A stretch of 64,000 nucleotides of DNA, taken from assembly GCA_963742925.1 (NCBI GenBank), contig CAVUNV010000007.1, positions 62,001 through 126,000 of the forward strand. The letters run 5' to 3'. The notes beneath the pieces were generated by a model, which saw only the letters and a list, made by a program, of their open reading frames with translations, did not search any database and was not told the DNA's origin. Both the position numbers and the translations under genes were made by a program. The DNA is from PALSA-612 sp963742925. GTDB taxonomy: Bacteria; Actinomycetota; Thermoleophilia; Gaiellales; Gaiellaceae. Position 1 is the first letter of the stretch, and each line of letters starts with the position of its first letter. Below are positions 17,990 to 25,106 of the stretch, piece by piece.

Positions 17990-18855
17990 GTGACAGAGCT
18001 GACGAGGCGAGACCTCCTCGAGCAGGGCGTCGCGGCCGCGGGTGCGCTTGCGCTCTCGGGAGTGCCAAACGCCCGGGCCGCCTCTGGGTCGTTCGACCGC
18101 ACGATCCGGATCGCCACGAACGAGTACGACATCGGCTTCGTTCCCGGCGTCGCCAGCCGAGCGCAGAAGGAGCTCGGGCTCAGCTCATCTTCGATCCCTT
18201 GGTCGGGCTGCAGGACGCGGGCAACGCCGCCCGGGCAGCCGGGCTCGTCCGGATTCGTGATCTCGGCGACCCGACTCGGAACGAGATCGACTCGCTTGTC
18301 AAGCTGCTGCTCGCTTACCAGCGAAAGAAGCAGTTCCACGGCATCTGGTTCGCCTCGCAGACGGCCGGAGATTGGATGAGATCGGGCCGCGTGGTCATCG
18401 AATCGATGTGGGCCTTTACGATCTCACCGCTCTCCGCCCTCGGCTTCCCGGTGCGACAGGCGGCTCCGCGCGAGGGTTACCGAGCCTGGGCCGGCACCTA
18501 CTCGATCTCGAACACGGTCACCGACCCGGACAGGCTCCGCGCCTGTCACGAGTTCATCAACTGGTGGCATTCCGGCTACGCGGGCTCGGTGATGTTGCGC
18601 GGTGGCTACTACAACCCGGTCGAGGCGACGAGCCGCTTCTTCATGCCTCCCGACGAGTACGCGTACTGGGTCGAGGGCAGGCCGGCGCCCCGGGACTACA
18701 AGGGGCCGTTCGGGGACGTCGTCGTCCGCAAGGGGCAGACACGGGACGGGGGCTCGTTCTCGCGCCGCGCCTGCCGGATCGCGAGCTGGAACTCCTGGCC
18801 GAGAGAGACGGAATACCTCTCCCGGCGCTGGGGCGAGTTCGTCTCCGCCTTCTAA
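17990..18855 (+). pseudogene. Polyamine-type ABC substrate-binding protein, first domain deleted
   Basis: The N-terminus MTELTRRDLLEQGVAAAG is a twin-arginine-like signal (about 30 residues), followed by IRIATNEYDIGFVPG. After about position 18180 the frame changes and the sequence jumps to FDPLVGLQDAGNAARAAGL, which in this family lies around the middle of the protein; WWHSGYAGSVMLRGGYYNPV, ATSRFFMPPDEYAYW and the end RRWGEFVSAF are well kept. About 150 codons of the first lobe appear to be missing, so the product (about 288 aa at best) should not bind ligand. No permease or ATPase genes are near. Assembly collapse is the alternative. Confidence 0.7.
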
Positions 18856-20666
18856 GTGGCCGCCCTGGCCGCGACCCACACTCCTCCGGCGCCGGTCGCA
18901 AGCGTCGACGGGTAGTGACCGACCGGGATCGTGACGACCGATCCGCTCCGGGGGTCGATCCGCGACACCGTGCCGTCCTTGTAGTTCCCGACCCACACCG
19001 ACCCCTCGCCGGCGACGACGGCCAGCGGGTCACGGCCCACCCGGATCGACCTGCCGATCCGGTTCGAGCCCGGATCGATCCGGGCCACACTGCCGCCGCC
19101 CGCATCGGTCACCCAGACCGACCCGTATCCCGCGGCGATGCCGCCCGGGTCGAAGCCGAGCCGAAGTCGCCTGACGACCCTGTTCGTCGCCGGATCAACG
19201 CGAAAGACGGTGCGCGAGACGTCGTCGACCACCCAGACAGCTCCCTGACCGGCGGCGAGCGCGATGGGATCGAGTCCCAGGTCATTGATCGTCTTCACGA
19301 CCTGGCCGCCGTGGTTGATCCGGTCGAGCGCAAGACCGAGCGCCCAGAGAGCGCCGCCGCTTAGCGCGAAGGCCCCGTAGCCTGGTTGCGATGACGTGCT
19401 GACGCTCATGTTCGCCGGGTTGACCGAGCTCAGCGAGCCGAACTGGTTCGCGACCAGCACGCTGCCGTCGCGAACCACGATCGCGTCCGGCGCGCCCGTG
19501 TTGACGGCGGCTTGGACCTCGTTCGTCTTCGGGTCGACGCGAGAGACAGTCCCGTCGTCCCGGCTGCCGATCCACACGCTCCCGGCGCCGACCGCGATCG
19601 CGTTCGGGTTCGAGCCGACGCGGCCGATCGTCGCGACGAGCTTGTTCGTCTTCGGGTCGATTCGCTGCAACGAATCGACCTTGGGCGTGATGGTCGGCTT
19701 CGTGCTCGGCTTGCCGGGACCGCCACCCAGGCTGAGCAGGACGCCGGCCAGCACCGCGGCCGCGGCGATCGCCACCCCGACGGCCGTGAGGATCAGCGCC
19801 TTGCGGTCGCGGATCGCGACGGGCTGGTGCAGGCCGAGCGCGTCGCGTACGGCGACGACCAGCTCGCTGCAACTCGTGTAGCGATCGTCCGGGTTCTTTG
19901 CCATCGCCTTGACCAGCACCGGGTCGATCTCGACCGGCAGATGCGGGTTGTGCTCGCTCGCCGCCGGCGGCGGCTCCTGCACGTGCGCCCAGAGGACGGC
20001 CAGCTCGGACGCGCGTGAGAACGGCGCCTGCCCGGTCAGACATTCGTAGAACAGGCACCCGAGTGCGTACTGGTCGGCTCGGCCGTCGACAGCGGTGCCC
20101 TCGATCTGCTCCGGTGAGACGTAGGCGGGCGTCCCGACGGAGAGTCCTTCATCTCCCCGGCCTTCCAGGTCCGTGAGACGTCTGGACAACCCGAAGTCGG
20201 CCAGGTAGACGTGCTCGCTTTCGTCGAGGAGCACGTTCGAGGGCTTGACGTCCCGGTGGACGAGCCGGCGGGCGTGGGCGGCGTCGAGGGCGGCGGCCAC
20301 CTGGGCGCAGATCGTGACCGTTCGCGCCGGGTCCAGAAGTGGCTCCGTCTGCAGCAACTGCTTGAGGTCGGTTCCCTCCACATAGCGCATCGCGATCGCG
20401 AGCCGGCCCTCGGCTTGGAAGGCGTCGTAGATCGGGACGACGTTCGGATGATCGAGCGACGCGGCAAGCTCCGATTCGGCCAGGAACCGCTCGCGGAATC
20501 CCTGGTCGTCGTATAGCTCCGGCGCGATCAGCTTGAGCGCGACGTATCGCTTCAGGCGCGGGTCGTACGCCTGGTAGACGACCCCCATTCCGCCTCGCCC
20601 GAGCAGCGCGTCGAGGCGATAGCCGAACAGCTCCGAGCCGATCGTGGGGTCTACCGAGAGAGACAT
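18852..20666 (-). CDS. Ser/Thr protein kinase with extracellular YVTN-type beta-propeller
   Basis: Membrane-bound Hanks-type kinase of 604 aa. P-loop GRGGMGVVYQAYD, ATP Lys45 in VALKLI, catalytic loop HRDVKPSN (Asp139), DFG at 157-159, and GTPAYVSPEQI. One membrane helix (about residues 290-315, ALILTAVGVAIAAAAVLAGVLL) leads to an outer region of six or seven repeats of the form GSVWVG...G-TVSRIDP, a beta-propeller sensor. ATG 20666 is preferred because AAGGAGG lies just upstream, although the frame stays open to GTG 20891 through a broken second N-lobe. Architecture recalls Streptomyces AfsK, and an AfsR-like regulator lies nearby. It converges on the binding-protein pseudogene, overlapping by four bases. 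Confidence 0.88.
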   Translation of the reverse strand: MSLSVDPTIGSELFGYRLDALLGRGGMGVVYQAYDPRLKRYVALKLIAPELYDDQGFRERFLAESELAASLDHPNVVPIYDAFQAEGRLAIAMRYVEGTDLKQLLQTEPLLDPARTVTICAQVAAALDAAHARRLVHRDVKPSNVLLDESEHVYLADFGLSRRLTDLEGRGDEGLSVGTPAYVSPEQIEGTAVDGRADQYALGCLFYECLTGQAPFSRASELAVLWAHVQEPPPAASEHNPHLPVEIDPVLVKAMAKNPDDRYTSCSELVVAVRDALGLHQPVAIRDRKALILTAVGVAIAAAAVLAGVLLSLGGGPGKPSTKPTITPKVDSLQRIDPKTNKLVATIGRVGSNPNAIAVGAGSVWIGSRDDGTVSRVDPKTNEVQAAVNTGAPDAIVVRDGSVLVANQFGSLSSVNPANMSVSTSSQPGYGAFALSGGALWALGLALDRINHGGQVVKTINDLGLDPIALAAGQGAVWVVDDVSRTVFRVDPATNRVVRRLRLGFDPGGIAAGYGSVWVTDAGGGSVARIDPGSNRIGRSIRVGRDPLAVVAGEGSVWVGNYKDGTVSRIDPRSGSVVTIPVGHYPSTLATGAGGVWVAARAAT

Positions 20667-20891
20667 TCGCCTCCTTGCGCCTGGGCCGAAGAATACGGCC
20701 ACCAGGAAGCGCTCGCGGAAGCGCGTGTCCCCCGAGAGCTCCGGCGCGATCAGCTTGAGGGCGACGTTGCGCTTCAGGCGCGGCGGGTCATAGGCTTTGT
20801 AGACGACGCCCATTCCGCCCCGGCCGACGAGCGCCTCGATCCGATAGCCGAGCAACTCGGTTCCGATCCGAGGGTCTGTGGAATCCGGCAC
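20667..20891 (-). pseudogene. Truncated duplicate of the kinase N-lobe, in frame with the kinase
   Basis: From GTG 20891, with its own GGGAGG 7 bases upstream, 75 codons read YRIEALVGRGGMGVVYKAYD, RLKRNVALKLIAPEL and TRFRERFL, a close copy of the first 65 residues of the downstream kinase, then an unrelated VAVFFGPGARRR that runs in frame into the kinase ATG. It has a P-loop and ATP lysine but no catalytic loop. The simplest reading is a former tandem kinase gene whose body was deleted. Because no stop intervenes, a 679-aa fusion with two P-loops could also be made. Confidence 0.6.
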
Positions 20892-20998
20892 GCGCTACCT
20901 CCCGCTGAAGCGGGACCGTAGATCCCGCCCGAGCGAAAAGCGAGGACGACCTCGGGCCCTTGCCGCCCGGCCCGGCGGCACCACGGGCACGCAGGCGT

Positions 20999-21004
20999 TA
21001 GGTT
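20999..21004 (+). promoter_or_regulatory. -10 box TAGGTT of the 12-gene catabolic operon
   Basis: TAGGTT lies 5 bases before GTG 21010, the spacing seen before several other genes in this window, and would start a leaderless mRNA there. No clear -35 box is seen. The region 20892-21009 separates this operon from the divergent kinase. Confidence 0.45.
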
Positions 21005-21009
21005 CTCTC

Positions 21010-21879
21010 GTGACAATGAACAGCGGCAACGACCTGCTGGCGCTCTACTGGACGGTCTCCGGGCCGGTCGAGGTGCACGGTGGGCGCGAGTGGAGCCTCT
21101 TCGATCTCGCCGACCGCTGCGAGCAGGCCGCGCGGGCCGGATTCAAGGGAATCGGGATCTGGCACGCCGACCTCGAGCACGTGCTCGAGACGCGCACGCT
21201 CTCCGACGTCAAGGGGCTGCTCGACTCGAACGGCCTCGAGTACCTCGAGCTCGAGTGCCTGCTCGACTGGTTCCTCGATCCCGGCGACGAGCGCCGTCGC
21301 GTCGCGGACGCGACCCGCGAGCTCCTCTTCGAGGCGGCGGCAGCGCTCGACGCGCACCACATCAAGGTCGCGAACATCTTCAGTCGCCCCTGCGAGCTGC
21401 CGCTCCTGACCGAGCGCTACGCGGAGCTCTGCGCCGAGGCGGCGCAGCGTCACGGCGCCAGGATGGTCTACGAGTTCATGCCGCCGGACGCGAACGTCCG
21501 CGACCTGGATACGGCGCTCGCGGTCGTGAGGGGCGCGGGGACGCCCAACGCCGCCGTTGCGATCGACACGTGGCACATGGCGAAGCTCGGGATCGAGCCG
21601 GACGAGCTGAGGCGCATCCCACCGGAGCTCCTGGGCTGGGTCGAGCTCAGCGACGGCCACTACAGGAACCTCCCCGACCCCGTCGACGAGACGGTCAACC
21701 ATCGTGCGCTGCCCGGCGAGGGCGAGTTCCCGATCCGCGAGTACGTCGCCGCCGCACGCGCGGCAGGCTACGAGGGGCCGTGGGGCGTCGAGGTCCTCTC
21801 GGAGAAGCTGCGCGCCCTCCCGATCGAGCAGATCTTCGACCGCGCCTACGAGACCAGCAGGGCGCAGCTCGCCGCCTGA
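21010..21879 (+). CDS. Sugar phosphate isomerase/epimerase-type TIM-barrel protein
   Basis: Protein of 289 aa in the xylose-isomerase-like TIM-barrel superfamily (AP endonuclease 2 fold). Metal-binding landmarks: IGIWHADLEH, LELECLLDWF, MVYEFMPPDANV, AIDTWHMAKLG and GWVELSDGHYRN, ending GPWGVEVLSE. The family includes sugar isomerases, hydroxypyruvate isomerases and 3-dehydroshikimate dehydratases that make protocatechuate; the last would fit the aromatic operon but I see nothing decisive. GTG 21010 is chosen for its position 5 bases after a -10 box; ATG 21016 is two codons later. First gene of the operon. Confidence 0.75.
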   Translation: MTMNSGNDLLALYWTVSGPVEVHGGREWSLFDLADRCEQAARAGFKGIGIWHADLEHVLETRTLSDVKGLLDSNGLEYLELECLLDWFLDPGDERRRVADATRELLFEAAAALDAHHIKVANIFSRPCELPLLTERYAELCAEAAQRHGARMVYEFMPPDANVRDLDTALAVVRGAGTPNAAVAIDTWHMAKLGIEPDELRRIPPELLGWVELSDGHYRNLPDPVDETVNHRALPGEGEFPIREYVAAARAAGYEGPWGVEVLSEKLRALPIEQIFDRAYETSRAQLAA

Positions 21880-21889
21880 GCAGGCCTCT

Positions 21890-23038
21890 GTGGAGCCGCG
21901 ACAGCACGCAGCGACGCCGTTCCGGTTCTACGACAACCGGCAGAAGTACCTCGCGTTCATCAACACGTGCAACGAGAAGCAGGTCATCGCCGCCAAGGCG
22001 GCGGAGCAGGTCGTGCAGGTGAGACCCCGTCCACCGGCGCTCGGCATCTTCGACGCCGGGGTGGGCGACGCAACCGTCCTGTCACGGCTCCTTCGCAGCG
22101 TGCACAGCCAGTTTCCGACGGTGCCGCTCCTCGTGGTCGGCAAGGAGATCAGCCTGGAGGACGTCCGGCTGGCGCTCGACAAGATGCCCGACCGCTTCCA
22201 CGAGCACCCGCACACGGTGATCGTGATGACGAACCTGCGCTATGCCGACGCGCCGCTCCTGCGGCCGAGCGATCCCGCCGAGGCCGCGGCACTGAAGTGG
22301 CACGTCGCACCTCTCCAAGGGGACTCCGCGTCCGAGTTCAACGAGCAGATCGAGGCTCTCGGCCCGCTGCTCGCCGAGAACTGGCGCACGAAGCCGAACC
22401 CGGAGACCGGGAACCCCATGGTCGTGCAGCCCTCGGTGCTCGTGCTCTACCGAGCCGACCACGAGTTCCTGCTCGACTCCGTGATTCCCGAGCCGGGCGA
22501 GGGTCGGCGCGAGTACGACTTCATCCTCGCGTCGCAGCCGTGGCGCGCGCGCACGCCGGCGGCGTTCAAGGCGGAGAAGATCCTCGCTCCCCTGGCGCGG
22601 AGCCTGGCACCGTTCGGGAGGCTGCTGACCATCCAGTCATGGGGTCACGACCCGGGGGTGGAGGTCGTGCAGCGGCTCTGGCCGGGCGAGAGCCCCTTCC
22701 AGATCGACCGCCACGCGCTTTTGGCGGCGCTGCACGAGGCGCTCGGCCCGGACGCGGACGGATTCGACCTGACCGCACCCTCCGACGTGGAGGCGGTCTT
22801 CAGGTACCGCATGCACACGCTGCCCTCCGAGATCGGCGACCGGATCGGGACGTCGACGCTCTTCGCGGCCTGGAACGCCGTCATCTACGTCAACCAGGTC
22901 GAGGACGAGAAGCTCGAGCAGGTGATGAGAGAGGGCGGGTACCTCGAGGTCGTGCAGGACGTCCTGAACGAGCACGGCGGCCTCTGGTTCAACGACGAGG
23001 CCTTCGTGGTCACGCGCCGGGGGCCACGGAGCATCTAG
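21890..23038 (+). CDS. SAM-dependent methyltransferase-like protein, uncharacterised
   Basis: 382-aa protein. FRFYDNRQKYLAFINTCNEK leads to a glycine-rich SAM-binding-like stretch LGIFDAGVGDATVLSRLLR near residue 50, followed by VVGKEISLEDVRLAL and TVIVMTNLRYADAPLL. C-terminal YRMHTLPSEIGDRIGTSTLFAAWNA is strongly patterned and probably at an active or dimer site. It resembles a conserved group of class I methyltransferase-like proteins with no known substrate to my knowledge. GTG 21890 is 11 bases after the previous stop. The operon context suggests a small-molecule, not DNA, substrate. Confidence 0.6.
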   Translation: MEPRQHAATPFRFYDNRQKYLAFINTCNEKQVIAAKAAEQVVQVRPRPPALGIFDAGVGDATVLSRLLRSVHSQFPTVPLLVVGKEISLEDVRLALDKMPDRFHEHPHTVIVMTNLRYADAPLLRPSDPAEAAALKWHVAPLQGDSASEFNEQIEALGPLLAENWRTKPNPETGNPMVVQPSVLVLYRADHEFLLDSVIPEPGEGRREYDFILASQPWRARTPAAFKAEKILAPLARSLAPFGRLLTIQSWGHDPGVEVVQRLWPGESPFQIDRHALLAALHEALGPDADGFDLTAPSDVEAVFRYRMHTLPSEIGDRIGTSTLFAAWNAVIYVNQVEDEKLEQVMREGGYLEVVQDVLNEHGGLWFNDEAFVVTRRGPRSI

Positions 23039-23073
23039 CCTGTGCCCGTTCGACCGAGGAGAAAGGAGTCCCA

Positions 23074-24102
23074 GTGGCTGACAACGGCCTGGACAGCGAG
23101 CGGCTGACCTGGATGTTCACGCAGATGGTGCGGATCCGGGAGTTCGAGGAGCGGGTGAAGCGGACGTTCGAGGAGCACCCGGGCGTGATCCGCGGCCACA
23201 CGCACCTCGCCGACGGGGCCGAGGCCTCGATCGTCGGCTCGCTGGCCGCGCTCCGGCCCGACGACCAGCTGCTCGCGACCTACCGCTGCCACGGCTACCC
23301 GCTCGTCCTCGGCACCGATCCGAAGGCGATGATGGCCGAGATCTACGGCCGCACGACCGGGCTCTGCAAGGGCTACGGCGGCTCGATGCACCTGACCGAC
23401 GTCGAGCGCGGCTTCCTCGGCACGTCGGGCATCGTCGGGCAGGGCATCCCGCATGCGACGGGCGCCGCCTGGGCCGCCCAGATCCGCGGCAAGGGCCAGG
23501 TCGTCCTCTGCTTCTTCGGCGACGGCGCCTCGAAGCAGGGCGCGTTCCACGAGTCGCTCAACATCGCCTCGCTGTGGAAGCTTCCGATGGTGTTCGTGAT
23601 GGAGAACAACTCCTACAACGTCCACACGCGCGTCGAGCAGGAGGACGCGAACGCCGCAGCCGGCGAGCCGCTGGCCGTGAAGGCGCAGGCGTACAGCATG
23701 CCGGGGGTGACCGTCGACGGCGGCGATCCGGTCGCGGTCCACGAGCAGATGTCGGCCGCGGTCGGGCGCGCACGCTCGGGCGAGGGGCCGACGCTCGTCG
23801 AGTCGAGGATCTACCGCCTGAGCGCCCACGGGAACATCATCGCGCCGCCCGGCGTGCCGCTCCACTTCCCGGAGCACGAGGCGATCACGACGTTCGGCGC
23901 GCCGGAGGAGTACGAGGCCGCGCTGCGTGGCGACCCGGTTCCGCGCTTCCGCGCCCGGCTCGTCACCGAGGGGACGCTCTCCGCCGAGGATGCCGACGCG
24001 ATTGCCGAGGCAGCCCGGGTCGAGATGCAGGAGGCGGTCACGTTCGGGCTCGAGAGCCCGTTCCCCGCGCCGGAAGCAGCCGTCAACTACGTCTACGCCT
24101 AG
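23074..24102 (+). CDS. ThDP-dependent dehydrogenase E1 alpha subunit (acetoin/pyruvate type)
   Basis: Alpha subunit of a 2-oxoacid or acetoin dehydrogenase E1, 342 aa. YRCHGYPLVLG, GYGGSMHLTD, GIVGQGIPHATGAAW and the ThDP motif GDGASKQGAFHESLN to MENNSYN are all present. GTG 23074 has AAAGGAG 6 bases upstream. The beta subunit follows after 11 bases. No E2 (lipoyl acyltransferase) or E3 gene is in the window, so either these are shared from elsewhere or the pair works alone, for example as a decarboxylase or carboligase. Confidence 0.85.
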   Translation: MADNGLDSERLTWMFTQMVRIREFEERVKRTFEEHPGVIRGHTHLADGAEASIVGSLAALRPDDQLLATYRCHGYPLVLGTDPKAMMAEIYGRTTGLCKGYGGSMHLTDVERGFLGTSGIVGQGIPHATGAAWAAQIRGKGQVVLCFFGDGASKQGAFHESLNIASLWKLPMVFVMENNSYNVHTRVEQEDANAAAGEPLAVKAQAYSMPGVTVDGGDPVAVHEQMSAAVGRARSGEGPTLVESRIYRLSAHGNIIAPPGVPLHFPEHEAITTFGAPEEYEAALRGDPVPRFRARLVTEGTLSAEDADAIAEAARVEMQEAVTFGLESPFPAPEAAVNYVYA

Positions 24103-24113
24103 GAGGACGGAGC

Positions 24114-25097
24114 ATGGCACGCGAACTTCCCTACATCGCCGCGATCTCGGAGGCCATCCGCCAGGAGATGGAGCGCGACGAGACCGTCCTCTACTTCGGC
24201 CAGAACATCGCCAACACCGACGACGACCCGTTCGTGCAGGCTTTCGGCGCCGACCGCGTCCGGGTGACGCCGATCTCCGAGACCGCCGAGATCGGGATGG
24301 CGGTCGGCGCGGCGTTCGCCGGCTACCGGCCCGTGGTCGAGCTGTACATGGCCGAGTTCATGCTCGTGGCGATGGACCAGGTCGTGAACGAGGCGCCGCG
24401 CTTCCACTACATGACCGGCGGCCAGGTGAAGGTGCCGATCGTGCTCAAGGCCGGCTACGGCTTCACCGCCGGCTGGTCGGGGCAGCACACCGGCTCGATC
24501 TACGGCATGTTCATGGGCGTCCCGGGCCTCAAGGTCGCGGTGCCGGCGACGGCGGCCGACGCGAAAGGCCTGATGACGGCCGCGATCCGTGACGACAACC
24601 CCGTCGTCTACTTCCACCACTACCTGCTGACGCTCGAGCACGGCGAGGTGCCCGAGGGCGAGCACGTCGTCCCGTTCGGCGAGGCGGCGGTGCGGCGGGA
24701 GGGGAGCGACGTCACGATCGTCGCGATCGGCTGGCTCGTCGGCAAGGCGCTCGCAGCCGCCGAGCAGCTGGCGGCCGAGGGCGTCAGCGCCGAGGTGATC
24801 GACCCGCGCACGCTCGCTCCGCTCGACCTGCCGGCCATCCTCGAGTCCGTCGAGAAGACGGGCCGGCTCGTCGTCGTCGATCAGTCGACGCGCCACGGGT
24901 CAGCAGCTGCGGTGATCGCGGCAGAGGTCGCCTCCGAGGGCTTCGCGTCGCTGAAGGCACCGATCCAGCTGGTGACGGCGCTCGACGCGACGATCGCGTA
25001 CAGCCAGCCGATGGAGGAGTACGTCCTGCCGGACGAGGCGAAGATCGTCGCCGCGGTCCAGCAGGTGCTGGGCTCCTCGCCGGTCGTTGCGGGTTAG
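24114..25097 (+). CDS. ThDP-dependent dehydrogenase E1 beta subunit
   Basis: Beta subunit partnering the preceding gene, 327 aa. Transketolase central-type block ISETAEIGMAVGAAFAGYRPVVE, then FMLVAMDQVVNEAPRFHYMTGGQ, SGQHTGSIYGMFMGVPGLKV, and the C-terminal transketolase domain with VIDPRTLAPLDLPAI and VDQSTRHGSAAAV. ATG 24114 has AGGAGG upstream. Its stop codon TAG forms part of a TAGGCT -10 box for the following gene. Confidence 0.87.
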   Translation: MARELPYIAAISEAIRQEMERDETVLYFGQNIANTDDDPFVQAFGADRVRVTPISETAEIGMAVGAAFAGYRPVVELYMAEFMLVAMDQVVNEAPRFHYMTGGQVKVPIVLKAGYGFTAGWSGQHTGSIYGMFMGVPGLKVAVPATAADAKGLMTAAIRDDNPVVYFHHYLLTLEHGEVPEGEHVVPFGEAAVRREGSDVTIVAIGWLVGKALAAAEQLAAEGVSAEVIDPRTLAPLDLPAILESVEKTGRLVVVDQSTRHGSAAAVIAAEVASEGFASLKAPIQLVTALDATIAYSQPMEEYVLPDEAKIVAAVQQVLGSSPVVAG

Positions 25098-25106
25098 GCT
25101 CGCGAT

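Noticed and set aside
20900..20913. Small hairpin CCCGC-TGAA-GCGGG between the kinase fragment and the operon
   Set aside because: Five-base stem only, no T tract, not conserved elsewhere convincingly; could be chance in GC-rich DNA.
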